From an uncultured Kocuria sp. (GTDB lineage: Bacteria > Actinomycetota > Actinomycetes > Actinomycetales > Micrococcaceae), in contig NZ_CANMRA010000004.1 in NCBI RefSeq assembly GCF_947500125.1, forward strand, positions 168,122 to 232,121: DNA of 64,000 nt, read 5' to 3'. The translations under genes were made by a program, and so were the position numbers. This document shows, in pieces, positions 32,669 to 41,997 of this stretch (positions are counted from its first letter, which is position 1; every line of letters starts with the position of its first letter). The notes beneath the pieces were generated by a model. That model saw nothing but the letters and a program-made list of their open reading frames with translations. It did not search any database and was not told where the DNA came from.

Positions 32669-33442
32669 TCAGGACGTGCCGGGGTCCGTGCCGCGGCCGG
32701 GACCGTCGCCGCCGCCGTCGGCGGTCCGGCGCCCCCCGCCGTTCCGGCGGCCGGGCCCGCGCGGACGCCACGACGGGCGCGGCCAGTCCCGCCGGGGCAG
32801 GCGCACGTTCCACTCGCCCGCCCCGGGCAGCCGCCACCCCCGGCGCCGGGCCACGACGGTGACCGTGGCGGCCGTGAGGATCGCCGCGGCCATGCCCCAG
32901 TTGGGGTAGCCGAGGCCGTGCAGCACCGCCATCTCGGCGCTGGCGATCACCGCGCCCGTGGCATAGAGGGTGTTCCCGCCGAAGATCATCGGCACCCGCC
33001 CCACCGCGATGTCGCGGATCATCCCGCCGCCCACGGCGGTGATCACGCCGATCATGACGGCCGGCAGCCAGGTCAGTCCCACGTCGAGCGCCTTCCCGGT
33101 GCCCGTGGCCGCCCAGCAGCCCACGGCCAGGGCATCGGCCACGACCAGCACGCGGTTGGTCCACTTCCCCTGGAGACGCAGGAAGAACGCGATCGTGGCA
33201 CCGGCGATCGCCGTGATGAGGTACGCGGGGTTCGTCAGGGCCACGGGGAAGCCCACCTGCAGGAGGGTGTCGCGCAGCAGACCCCCGCCGAGCGCGGAGA
33301 CGATGGCCAGGAACGCGAAGCCGACGGGGTCCATCTTCAGCTGGCGCGCCACCGCCCCGCCCAGGATGCCGTTGGTCAGCACGCCCAGCAGGTCGACGAC
33401 GTCGAACGCCACGCTCGGATCCAGGTCCTCCACAGCCACCAC
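32669..33442 (-). CDS. Trimeric intracellular cation (TRIC) channel family protein
   Basis: 257-aa membrane protein, duplicated three-helix design of the YadS/TRIC family: the repeated motif AIVSALGGGLLRDTLL and VITAVGGGMIRDIAVG, each with the GGGxxRD signature of UPF0126. A basic Arg/Gly-rich tail (~50 aa) follows. GTG at 33442 is chosen, with GGAGG 11 nt upstream; no ATG lies earlier within reach. Likely a cation or small-solute channel. Convergent with the GntR gene. Confidence 0.87.
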   Translation of the reverse strand: MVAVEDLDPSVAFDVVDLLGVLTNGILGGAVARQLKMDPVGFAFLAIVSALGGGLLRDTLLQVGFPVALTNPAYLITAIAGATIAFFLRLQGKWTNRVLVVADALAVGCWAATGTGKALDVGLTWLPAVMIGVITAVGGGMIRDIAVGRVPMIFGGNTLYATGAVIASAEMAVLHGLGYPNWGMAAAILTAATVTVVARRRGWRLPGAGEWNVRLPRRDWPRPSWRPRGPGRRNGGGRRTADGGGDGPGRGTDPGTS

Positions 33443-33597
33443 GACCCCGCCCACCTCCTCCACGGCCCACCGACGCCCGAAGGGTAGCACCCGGCTCCCG
33501 CGGCCGCGCCGGTGGTGCTCTACTGGACGGGGGAGCACCGGCACGACGTCCCGTGCCGGCCGCCCGACCGGCACGGCCCGCCACCAGGAGTTGTCCC

Positions 33598-35046
33598 ATG
33601 AGCACCTCACCCGCCTCCGACCCGCTGTCCTCCGACCCGCTGTCCTCCCGCCCCGGGACGGGATCCACCCGCGCCGACGTCGCCGCGGAGGCCGCCGCGG
33701 CCCGCTCCGCGTCCGCCCCGCCCGCCGCACCGCCCGCCGCCCCGCCCGTCACACCGCCGGCGGGGTCCACGGGGCCAGGGGCCGTTCCCCGCGCGCTCTC
33801 CGCCGCGGGCCCGTGGTCGGACCCCCTGGGACGGGCCGGCTCCCGCTCCGCCCAGGTCCTGCTCGTCGCGGCCGTGCTCGTGGGGCTGGTGTGGATCCTG
33901 GTCCGCGTGTCGCTGGTGGTGATCTCCGTGCTCGTGGCGCTCATCCTGGCCTCGGCCGTGAGCCCGCTCGTGCGGTGGCTGAGGAGCAGGGGCTGGTCCG
34001 GGCTGCTGGCCACCGTGGCGGCCTTCCTGGGCATCCTCGCCCTGGTGGGCGGGGTGGTCACGGGCATCGTCCTGGCGGTCCGCAGCGAGTGGGACAATCT
34101 CGCGGCCTCGGTCGTGGAGGGCTGGGAGGAGCTGCAGCGCTTCATCATGTCCGGGCCCCTCCCCGTGGACACCGCCTCCCTGGACGCGCTGCTCCAGCGG
34201 GCCACGGACTTCCTGCTGTCCAGCGCCTTCGCCGGCGGGGCCATCAGCGGGCTCACGGCGGCCACCGAGTTCCTCGCCGGGGTGGTGCTCGTGATCGTTG
34301 TCCTGTTCTTCTTCCTGAAGGACGGGGCGACGATGTGGAACTTCACGCTGCGCTGGTTCCACGGGGAGACCCGGGCGAGGCTCGCGGAGTCCGGGGACCG
34401 GGCCGTGCAGGTGCTCGGCGGCTACGTGCGCGGCACCGCGGTCGTCGCCGCCGTCGACGCGCTGTTCATCGGGGTCCCCCTGGCCCTGCTCGGGGTGCCG
34501 CTGGCGCTGCCGCTGGGCGTCATCGTGTTCATCGGCGGCTTCATCCCGATCGTCGGCGCCACGGCCGCGGGGATCCTGGCGGCCCTGGTCGCGCTGGTGA
34601 CCAACGGCCCGGTGATCGCGCTGGTGGTCGTCGGCGTCGTCGTCGTCGTCAACCAGGTCGAGGGCGACCTCCTCCAGCCGGTGGTGATGGGCCGGACCCT
34701 GAGCCTGCACGCGATCGTCGTGCTCCTGGCCCTCACCGTGGGCACCATCGTGGGCGGGATCTTCGGGGCCGTCCTCGCCGTGCCGATCACCGCGGTGGCC
34801 TGGGCCGTGATCCAGGTGTGGAGCGGGCGGTACCAGGCGGGCGAGGACCCGGTGCTGGGACCGGACCCGCTCGATCCCCAGGGCACCGCCCGGTCCAGGG
34901 CGAGCATGGCCGAGCGGTGGAAGTACCAGCGGATGCGCTACCAGCAGCGCCTCGGGAGCCGGCTGGGGGCCACGGAGCACGACGCCCGCGGCAGGGCGCA
35001 GCACGAGCCCGCACCGGACCGCGGAGAGCAGGACGCACCGCGCTGA
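33598..35046 (+). CDS. AI-2E family transporter
   Basis: 482-aa polytopic membrane protein of the AI-2E/PerM family. A long polar N-terminus (~75 aa, Ser/Pro/Ala-rich) precedes two helices, a soluble mid-section, and five or six C-terminal helices including GFIPIVGATAAGILAALVALVT. Some members export small molecules or act as Na+/H+ antiporters; quorum-signal export is not implied. AGGAG precedes ATG 33598. The C-terminal tail is charged. Confidence 0.88.
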   Translation: MSTSPASDPLSSDPLSSRPGTGSTRADVAAEAAAARSASAPPAAPPAAPPVTPPAGSTGPGAVPRALSAAGPWSDPLGRAGSRSAQVLLVAAVLVGLVWILVRVSLVVISVLVALILASAVSPLVRWLRSRGWSGLLATVAAFLGILALVGGVVTGIVLAVRSEWDNLAASVVEGWEELQRFIMSGPLPVDTASLDALLQRATDFLLSSAFAGGAISGLTAATEFLAGVVLVIVVLFFFLKDGATMWNFTLRWFHGETRARLAESGDRAVQVLGGYVRGTAVVAAVDALFIGVPLALLGVPLALPLGVIVFIGGFIPIVGATAAGILAALVALVTNGPVIALVVVGVVVVVNQVEGDLLQPVVMGRTLSLHAIVVLLALTVGTIVGGIFGAVLAVPITAVAWAVIQVWSGRYQAGEDPVLGPDPLDPQGTARSRASMAERWKYQRMRYQQRLGSRLGATEHDARGRAQHEPAPDRGEQDAPR

Positions 35047-35059
35047 GGCCCCCGAGGGC

Positions 35060-36307
35060 TCAGAGGAAGGGGCGCAGCGGCACCAGGACGGTCTCGGCGA
35101 ACCAGGCCGCGGGGTGCCGCTCGTCCCACTGGCCGGCCGTCAGCTCCCGGCAGTTCTCGCTGTCGGCGGCGAAGACCTCCTCCATGTCCGCGGCGAAGTC
35201 CCGGTCGTGGATCTCCAGGTTCGTCTCGTAGTTGAAGCCCAGGCTCAGCCGGTCGATGTTGGCGGTGCCGATGATCGACCACTGCCCGTCGATGGTCGCG
35301 GTCTTGGCGTGGATCATCGCGTGGCGGTACAGCAGCACCGTGATGTCCTCGGCCAGCAGCGTGGAGTAGAAGCCGCGGGAGAGCCAGTCCGCGAGGACGT
35401 GGTTGGAGTCCTCGGGCAGGATGACGCGCACGTCCACGCCCCGCCGGGACGCCTCGATCAGGGCGGAGAGGATCTGCTGGTCGGGGATGAAGTAGGCGGT
35501 GGTCAGGTAGATGTGGTCCGTGGCCCGGTGGATCGCGTCGAGGTAGACGCTGCGGATGGGGTACACCAGGCTGGCCGGGATGTTGTTGATGGCGTGCACC
35601 CGGGAGTCCCAGGAGCCCGGGTTCACGTGCGGGAGCTTCGTCCGGCGGGCCGAGGGGTGGTTCCACACCGCGGCGAAGGAGTGGCCCAGCTCGAAGGCGG
35701 CGGGGCCGGTGAGCCGCACGTGCGTGTCCCGCCACTGCGTGGCGTAGAGGGACCCGATGTTGTAGCCGCCCACGAACCCGATCTCGTCGTCGACGACCAG
35801 TAGCTTGCGGTGGGTCAGCCCGGTCGCCTGCAGCGGGCTCAGCAGCAGGCGCGGGCGCAGGACGGGGACCCGGAAGACGTGCACGTCCGGGTGGAAGCGG
35901 TAGAACCGGCGGGGCACCACGAGGTTGCCGAACCCGTCGTACATCACGTGCACCTCGACGCCGCGGGCGGCGGCGGCGTTGACGGCGTCCAGGAACTCAC
36001 GGCCGACCGCGTCGTCCTTCCAGATGAACGTCTCCAGCTGGACCCGGTGCTCCGCGCCCCGGATCGCGGCGAGCATGTCCCGGTAGAGGTCCTCCCCGTA
36101 GGTGTAGACCGTGGTGCCGGTCTCCGCGACCGTGTGCTCGAACGTGCCCGGGCGTGGGAAACCGGAGCGCCGCGAGCGGCTCCGGCGCTGGACCGCGTCG
36201 GTGGCCACCAGGGTGGCCACCACCGCCGCCTGCACGGCCAGCATGCCCACGACGGAGCGGACGGCGAACGAACGGAGCAGGCGGCGGCCCGGGGCGCTGG
36301 ATCTCAT
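35060..36307 (-). CDS. Phospholipase D-like / cardiolipin synthase-like protein
   Basis: 415 aa. One N-terminal membrane helix (~residues 15-38) and two PLD domains with HRKLLVVDD (HxK(x)4D) and HAKTATIDG, each followed by GGYN or GTAN. Unlike the enzyme at 3056 it lacks the two-helix PLDc_N domain, but such a domain is encoded as a separate protein 40 nt upstream (36348). TACGCT lies 6 nt before ATG 36307, with no Shine-Dalgarno: leaderless. Could make or remodel cardiolipin or another phospholipid. Confidence 0.88.
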   Translation of the reverse strand: MRSSAPGRRLLRSFAVRSVVGMLAVQAAVVATLVATDAVQRRSRSRRSGFPRPGTFEHTVAETGTTVYTYGEDLYRDMLAAIRGAEHRVQLETFIWKDDAVGREFLDAVNAAAARGVEVHVMYDGFGNLVVPRRFYRFHPDVHVFRVPVLRPRLLLSPLQATGLTHRKLLVVDDEIGFVGGYNIGSLYATQWRDTHVRLTGPAAFELGHSFAAVWNHPSARRTKLPHVNPGSWDSRVHAINNIPASLVYPIRSVYLDAIHRATDHIYLTTAYFIPDQQILSALIEASRRGVDVRVILPEDSNHVLADWLSRGFYSTLLAEDITVLLYRHAMIHAKTATIDGQWSIIGTANIDRLSLGFNYETNLEIHDRDFAADMEEVFAADSENCRELTAGQWDERHPAAWFAETVLVPLRPFL

Positions 36308-36347
36308 TTGCAAAGCGTACCGGGGGACGGTCCCCGGTCCGGGGGCC

Positions 36348-36824
36348 TCAGGCCGTCCGCGCCGTGGGCCGGCCCGCGCCCTCCTCGTCCGCCGCCGCGG
36401 GAGCGTCCGTGCCGGCACCGTTCGTGTCCGGCACGCCCGTGTCCGGCACGTCCGCGTCCGGGGAACGGTCGCCCAGGAGCCGGGCCTTCTCGACGTCGAA
36501 CTCCCGGGCGGTCAGGGCGCCGCGGTCCCGCAGGTCCGCCAGGAGCGTGAGCTGGTGGGCGCGGCTGCCCTGCGCGTGCCCGGCCACCGGCGCGCGGCCC
36601 GACCGGCCCGCCGCTGCGCGGTCCTCCTCGGCGACGCCGACGGAGCGGGTGAACAGGTAGATCAGCGGGCCCACGAACGGCAGCAGGATGATCACCACCG
36701 TCCACAGCGCCTTGGTCCCGCCCCCGACGTCATCGCGACGGGTGATGTCGACGAGCGACACTCCCCAGAGCAGGGCCACCGGTGTCCAGATCACCAGCAG
36801 CCACACGAACTCCCAGAAACTCAT
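36348..36824 (-). CDS. PLDc_N plus SHOCT membrane protein
   Basis: 158 aa. Two membrane helices (about residues 7-27 and 40-60) with VSLVDITRRDDVGGGTKALW between them form a PLDc_N domain. A short linker leads to a SHOCT segment (LTLLADLRDRGALTAREFDVEKARLLG) and an acidic Asp/Pro tail. ATG overlaps the stop of the LuxR gene by four bases. With the PLD protein at 35060 it could form a split cardiolipin-synthase-like unit. Confidence 0.85.
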   Translation of the reverse strand: MSFWEFVWLLVIWTPVALLWGVSLVDITRRDDVGGGTKALWTVVIILLPFVGPLIYLFTRSVGVAEEDRAAAGRSGRAPVAGHAQGSRAHQLTLLADLRDRGALTAREFDVEKARLLGDRSPDADVPDTGVPDTNGAGTDAPAAADEEGAGRPTARTA

Positions 36825-39643
36825 CGGGTCCTCCTCGGTCCGGCGGGGCCCGCGGCGTCCCCGGAGCCCTCTCCAGGGTCCCGCCCCGCCGGAGGAGCGG
36901 CCTCACCCGGTGCGGGTGATCCGGCGGGACCGTCGAGGACCGGGACGTCCCGCAGGCCGAGCTCCCGGGCGCGGAGCACGGCCTCCCGCCGGGTGCCGAC
37001 GCCGAGCTTGCGGTAGAGGGACTTCAGGTGCACCTTGACGGTGTTCACCGACAGGCAGAGTTCGGCGGCGACCTCCGCGTTGCTCATCATCGTCGGCAGC
37101 AGCAGGAGCACGCTGCGCTCCCGGCTGGTCAACGGCTCCGGCCCCGCCGGGGCGTGGGAGGGGGCGGCTCCGCCGCCGAGGAGGACCAGCACGGTCTCGA
37201 CGAACGGCCGGTGCGTGCCCACGGCCCGCTCGTGGAGACGCAGCAGTCTCCGGACCCGGTCGTCGTCCACGAGCAGGAACGGACGCACGATGCGTTCGGG
37301 GGCGGCCACGCCCAGGGAGCGCTCGAGGCAGGCCTGGGCCTGCGCCTCGTCGCGGAGCCGGTCGTGGGCGAGGGCGGCCAGCAGCCAGGCCTCCGCGGCG
37401 GGCCCTCCGTCGACGTCGGTCTCCCGGAACAGGTCCTGCAGCTGCTGCAGGCACCGCCCGGGGTCGTTGGCCCCCAGCAGCGCCCTGGCCCGCAGGACGA
37501 CCCGGTGCCCGTGGGGGCGCCCAGGGGCCGAGGAGGTGCCTGCGGGATCGACCAGCAGGGCCAGGACATCGCCGGGCCGCCCCTCCGCCAGGAGGATCTC
37601 GGCCCGGACCAGCTCGCACCACCGGGCGAGGAAGCGCGGCATCACCCAGTCCTGCGTCCCTCGGCGCAGCCGTCCCAGGAGGTGACGGGCCGCCGCCACG
37701 TCCCCCTTCGAGACCTCGAGCCGCACGCCCACCAGGGCCAGACCGGTCTCCGCGTAGCGGTCCGGCACCCGGCCCACGCACGCCCGGCCGCGCTCGAGCG
37801 CGGAGGCGCAGGCGCCGACGTCGTGCTGCAGGAGCCGGATCAGCGCCTCCGCGAGGAACGCCGTGGCCGTCAGGGGCTGGAACGTCCAGCCGGACTCCTC
37901 CGCGACGGCCAGCGCGACGTCCACCTCGCGGCGCGCCTCCTGCAGCCGGCCGCGCATCGCCTTCAGGACGGCGAGGTTCCCGTGCAGGTGCAGGGCGAGC
38001 ACCGGGGTCATGGCGGAGCGGTCGGCGAGGGCCGCGAGCGTCCTGGTGAGCGTGACCTCGGCGGCACCGAGCTCGCCGGTCCACAGCAGGCCCATGGCCA
38101 GCACCGTGGTCGTGGCGATGCGGTACACGGGGGCCGCGGGGAGCTCCTCGGGGAGCACCTCGTCCAGCCGCCGGATCGCGGTCCTGGCGCAGCGCACCTG
38201 CTCCGTGGCGTCCGCGTGCATCCACGCGAGGACGGCATCGAGCGTGCAGAGCACCACCGTGGTCAGCCGTGCGTCCTCCGCGGACAGCCGGGGCAGCAGC
38301 TCGCGGGCACGGGCGGCGTGGGAGGCGACCCCCACCGGGTCGTAGGCGGCGTAACGCACGGCCGCGACCGCGGCGGCCACCTCGCAGTCCCGGGCGACCA
38401 GCTCGTCGGGCACGCCGTTGAGCAGGGCGACGAGGGCCGGTCGGTCCGTCCCGAGGGCCTCCGCGCCGGCGCTGCGCAGGACGAACCGGGCCAGCGCCGG
38501 CCAGTCCTGCGCCGCGCGCAGGTGCCGGGCCGCCTCCAGCGGCTCCCCGTGGGCGGCGAACCAGGCCGCGGCGCGGCGGTGCAGGACGGCCTGCCGCGCG
38601 GGGTCCTCCGCCCGCAGGCCGTGGCGCAGCAGGTCCGCGAAGAGGTGGTGATAGCGGTACCACTCGCGCCGGTCGTCCAGGGCGACCACGAACAGGTTCT
38701 CGCGTTCGAGCCTGGCCAGCAGCCGCCGGCCGTCCGCGCGGCCGGTCAGGGTGTCGGCGAGCTCGGCCGAGACGCGCCGGACCACGCAGGTGTCGAGCAG
38801 GAACCGGGTCAGCTCGGGCTCCTGGTGCTCGAGGACCTCCTCCGTGAAGTAGTCGGCGAGGCCGCGCTGGTCCCCGCCCAGCCCCCGGACGGCCGCGTCC
38901 ACGTCCTCGGCGTCCTGGAGGGACAGGGCGGCGAGGCGGAGCCCTGCCGCCCAGCCCTCCGTCCTCGTCAGCAGGGTGGCGAGCTGCGGTGGTGTGGGGG
39001 CGACCGCGTGGGCGGCGAGGAGCTCCACGGCCTCGGCGGGGTCGAAGCGGAGGTCCTCGGCGCGGATCTCCGTCAGCCGGCCGCTCAGGCGCAGCCTCGG
39101 CACGGGCAGGCCCGGGTCGCTGCGCGTGGCGATCACCGGCCTGAGGGCGCCGAGGTCCTTCCGGGCCGCCGCCGCCAGGGACTCCGCGGCGGGCGAGCCC
39201 GCGATCCGGTGCAGGTCGTCGAGCACGAGCACCCGGGGTGCGGGGAGCCGCGCACAGGCGTCCACCAGGAGGTCGACGAACCGGGGGTCGTGGGACGGGG
39301 GAGCGCGCAGACCGGCCAGGGCGCTCGCCGGGCCGACATCGGGCGCGGCCTGCAGGGAGCCGAGGACCCGGGCCCAGAACTGCTGGGGGTCCCCGTCCTC
39401 GGGCTCCACCGACAGCCAGGCGACCGGCGGCCGGTGCGGGGTGGCCCATCCCGACAGGAGCAGCGTCTTGCCCGATCCTGCCGGGGCGGACACGACGACG
39501 GCGCCGACGGCCACCCCGTCGTCGAGCAGCCGGTCGAGACGCGGGCGCCGCACCATTCTGGCCGGCACCCGGGGAATCGAGGAGCGCGTGGCGGACAGCG
39601 GGTCCGGCACGGGCGGACGGGCCCCGCTCGGTGCGCCCTTCAT
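36821..39643 (-). CDS. LuxR-family regulator with MalT-like ATPase (LAL type)
   Basis: 940-aa signal-integrating activator. Walker A SAPAGSGKT (52-60) and VLVLDDLHRI (Walker B region) form a STAND ATPase; a long helical repeat region (~350-820) follows; the LuxR helix-turn-helix is near residues 836-896 (LTSRERSVLLLLPTMMSNAEVAAEL). A Gly/Pro/Ala tail of ~43 aa ends it. TAGCCT lies 6 nt before ATG 39643: leaderless. Followed, with a four-base overlap, by the PLDc_N/SHOCT gene; membrane lipid or envelope stress could be its output. Confidence 0.9.
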   Translation of the reverse strand: MKGAPSGARPPVPDPLSATRSSIPRVPARMVRRPRLDRLLDDGVAVGAVVVSAPAGSGKTLLLSGWATPHRPPVAWLSVEPEDGDPQQFWARVLGSLQAAPDVGPASALAGLRAPPSHDPRFVDLLVDACARLPAPRVLVLDDLHRIAGSPAAESLAAAARKDLGALRPVIATRSDPGLPVPRLRLSGRLTEIRAEDLRFDPAEAVELLAAHAVAPTPPQLATLLTRTEGWAAGLRLAALSLQDAEDVDAAVRGLGGDQRGLADYFTEEVLEHQEPELTRFLLDTCVVRRVSAELADTLTGRADGRRLLARLERENLFVVALDDRREWYRYHHLFADLLRHGLRAEDPARQAVLHRRAAAWFAAHGEPLEAARHLRAAQDWPALARFVLRSAGAEALGTDRPALVALLNGVPDELVARDCEVAAAVAAVRYAAYDPVGVASHAARARELLPRLSAEDARLTTVVLCTLDAVLAWMHADATEQVRCARTAIRRLDEVLPEELPAAPVYRIATTTVLAMGLLWTGELGAAEVTLTRTLAALADRSAMTPVLALHLHGNLAVLKAMRGRLQEARREVDVALAVAEESGWTFQPLTATAFLAEALIRLLQHDVGACASALERGRACVGRVPDRYAETGLALVGVRLEVSKGDVAAARHLLGRLRRGTQDWVMPRFLARWCELVRAEILLAEGRPGDVLALLVDPAGTSSAPGRPHGHRVVLRARALLGANDPGRCLQQLQDLFRETDVDGGPAAEAWLLAALAHDRLRDEAQAQACLERSLGVAAPERIVRPFLLVDDDRVRRLLRLHERAVGTHRPFVETVLVLLGGGAAPSHAPAGPEPLTSRERSVLLLLPTMMSNAEVAAELCLSVNTVKVHLKSLYRKLGVGTRREAVLRARELGLRDVPVLDGPAGSPAPGEAAPPAGRDPGEGSGDAAGPAGPRRTR

Positions 39644-39796
39644 GGTCCGAGGCTACTCCAGGGGGACGGGCGGTGGCACGGTGTCCTGCCGGCCCCGCCG
39701 CATCACCCGTCGCGGGTGATGCGGCCCCGGGCGGTGGGCGTGACAGTGGGAGCACCGTCCGGCAGAGCGCGGGGCGGGACAGGACAGGAGACGGCC

Positions 39797-40195
39797 ATGG
39801 GCGTGTCGCTTCTCGCGCGGTGGGTGGTGCTGGCGGGGGCGGTCGAGCTCACCGCGTGGGTCCTCCCCGGGGTCGCCGTCACCGGCGGGGTGGTGTCCCA
39901 CCTGGTGGTGGCGCTGTTCATCGGGCTCTGCAACGTGCTCGTCCCGTTCGTCACCGGCCGGCTGCCCCAGCCCGCGTCGGTGGTGCTGCTGGCGTTGCTC
40001 ACGCTGGCGGTGAACGCGGCGCTCATCTGGGCCTTCGCCACCGTGACGGGCCTGATGACCGTCTCCGGTCCGGTCTCCGCCGCGCTGGCGGCGCTCCTCC
40101 TCTCGGTCTTCACCGCCGTGCTGTCCCTGGTGGCCGACCGGCTCCTGGCCGCACGCGCCGACCGTGCCGGTCCGGCCCCCGCGGCCCGCGCGTGA
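39797..40195 (+). CDS. Small four-helix membrane protein (phage-holin-family / PF04020-like)
   Basis: 132 aa, four hydrophobic helices and a short basic tail. The arrangement resembles the 'phage holin family' often found in actinobacterial chromosomes, with no phage around. Function unknown; divergent from the LuxR gene with 153 nt between the start codons. CAGGAGA lies before ATG. Confidence 0.75.
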   Translation: MGVSLLARWVVLAGAVELTAWVLPGVAVTGGVVSHLVVALFIGLCNVLVPFVTGRLPQPASVVLLALLTLAVNAALIWAFATVTGLMTVSGPVSAALAALLLSVFTAVLSLVADRLLAARADRAGPAPAARA

Positions 40196-40239
40196 GGCGC
40201 ACGGCAGGTGCCGGGCGGGGCGGCGGCTACGCTCGTGCC

Positions 40240-41949
40240 ATGGACCCCGGTTCCCGTCCCGGCCCCGCCGTGGCGCGCCCGATCGGCCTCGTGCTCGGGC
40301 TGAGCCTCTCCGTGGCCGCCGTGACGCCCTCCCTGCTGCCCCGGCCCCCGGTCTTCCAGGGTCTTCTCGCCGGGGTCGGGTTCACGCTCGGCTACGGCGC
40401 CGGGATCCTCCTGGTGGGGCTCCTGGCCCGGGGAGCCGCTGCCCGCGGCACCGGCGGGCAGCCGCCACCGGCCCGTGCCTCCCGCCGGGCCGCCGCGTGG
40501 GGGTGGGCGGCCGCCGCCGGCCTCGTGGTCCTGGGCACGGTGGCCCTGTCCGCCCTGGTGGTCGAGTGGCAGAACGACGTCCGCGCGAACGTGGACATGC
40601 CCCCGCGGGCCGCCGCCGAGCTGGTTCCGTTCCTGCTGTCCTGGGTGCTGACCTCCGCGGCGGGACTGGGGCTCCTGGGCGCGCTGGGCGCCGTGCGCCG
40701 GCGCGCCCGCGACCTCGCCCGCCGGCGCGGCGCCGGTGCGGGCACGGCCGCGGCCGTCTCCCTGGCCGCCGCGGGCACGGCCGTCCTCCTGGCCGTCCTG
40801 CTCGTGGTGCTCGGCGTGCTGGCCGCGGCGGACCGGGTCTACGCGGCGCGGGACGCGACGACCCCCGAGGGCGTCGTCGAGCCCGGCTCCCGGTGGCGCT
40901 CGGCGGGCGAGGACTCGCCGGTGCGATGGGAGGCGCTCGGCATGCAGGGCCGCGCCTTCGTCGGCGGCGGGCCCGCCCCGGCGCAGATCGAGGAGGTGAC
41001 GGGCCGTCCCGCGCAGGAGCCCGTGCGGGTCTACGTGGGCCTGGCCCAGGCGGAGACGGCCGAGGAGCGCGCGGCCCTGGCCGTGGCCGAGCTGCGCCGC
41101 ACCGGCGGCTTCGAGCGCGAGGTCCTGGTGGTCGCCGCGCCCACCGGCTCGGGCTGGCTCGAGCGCCAGGCCGTGGACACCGTGGAGTACCTCAACGCCG
41201 GGAGCACCGCGATCGTGGCGACCCAGTACTCCTACCAGCCCAGCTGGGTCTCGTTCCTCTTCGCCCCCGACCTCCCCCGCGCCTCGAGCCGGACGCTGTT
41301 CGACGCCGTGCACGCCGAGTGGGAGCGGATGCCGGCGGGGGACCGCCCCCAGCTGGTGGTGTACGGGCTGAGCCTCGGCGCCTCCGGGATGCAGTCCGTG
41401 TTCGCGGACGTGCCGGAGATGACCCGCCGCACGGACGGCGCCGTGTTCACGGGGCCGCCCAACAACGCGCAGCCCTGGCGGAGCCTGCAGGAGCGCCGCG
41501 ATCCCGGCAGCCCGGTGTGGCAGCCCGTCCTGGACCAGGGGCGGACCGTGCGCTGGCTCTCCGTGCCCGGGGACTTCGATGCGGTGCCCGGCCCGTGGGA
41601 GCGTCCGCGGATCGCCTACCTCCAGCACGCCACGGACCCCATCACGTGGCTGGACCCCGCGGTGATCGGGCAGCGGCCGGAGTGGCTGGCGGGCTCGAGC
41701 GCGGAGGGCGGGCGGGCCGCCGACGTGAGCGACGCGATGGTGTGGGTCCCGCTCCTGACCTACCTCCAGCTGGCCGTGGACATGGTCCTGGGCGAGGCCG
41801 TCCCGGCCGGCCACGGGCACAACTACGGGGACGTCGCCGTGGACGCGTGGGCCGCCGTCCTGCCGGGCCACGGCCTGGACGGGCCGGCCCTCGACCGCGT
41901 CCGGGAGGTCATCGCCTCCTACCCCTACCAGGACGCCGGCGCGGAGTGA
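40240..41949 (+). CDS. Membrane-bound alpha/beta hydrolase, Abhydrolase_9 type
   Basis: 569 aa. The N-terminal ~210 residues contain about five helices (Abhydrolase_9_N); the rest is a serine hydrolase domain with nucleophile elbow YGLSLGASG and Asp in VPGDFDAVPG; a C-terminal HGHNYG supplies a His. The family is widespread in actinobacteria with unknown substrate, perhaps lipids or esters. TACGCT lies 6 nt before ATG 40240: leaderless. Confidence 0.88.
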   Translation: MDPGSRPGPAVARPIGLVLGLSLSVAAVTPSLLPRPPVFQGLLAGVGFTLGYGAGILLVGLLARGAAARGTGGQPPPARASRRAAAWGWAAAAGLVVLGTVALSALVVEWQNDVRANVDMPPRAAAELVPFLLSWVLTSAAGLGLLGALGAVRRRARDLARRRGAGAGTAAAVSLAAAGTAVLLAVLLVVLGVLAAADRVYAARDATTPEGVVEPGSRWRSAGEDSPVRWEALGMQGRAFVGGGPAPAQIEEVTGRPAQEPVRVYVGLAQAETAEERAALAVAELRRTGGFEREVLVVAAPTGSGWLERQAVDTVEYLNAGSTAIVATQYSYQPSWVSFLFAPDLPRASSRTLFDAVHAEWERMPAGDRPQLVVYGLSLGASGMQSVFADVPEMTRRTDGAVFTGPPNNAQPWRSLQERRDPGSPVWQPVLDQGRTVRWLSVPGDFDAVPGPWERPRIAYLQHATDPITWLDPAVIGQRPEWLAGSSAEGGRAADVSDAMVWVPLLTYLQLAVDMVLGEAVPAGHGHNYGDVAVDAWAAVLPGHGLDGPALDRVREVIASYPYQDAGAE

Positions 41950-41997
41950 GGGCGGCGGCCCGGTGCGGGGCCGCCGCCCGGCCCGTCCGGCGGGGTG

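Noticed and set aside
33598..35046. Quorum-sensing signal exporter
   Set aside because: Membership in the AI-2E family does not show AI-2 transport, and no luxS or lsr genes are present.
39797..40195. Prophage suggested by a holin-like protein
   Set aside because: No other phage genes nearby; this small membrane family is common in actinobacterial chromosomes.
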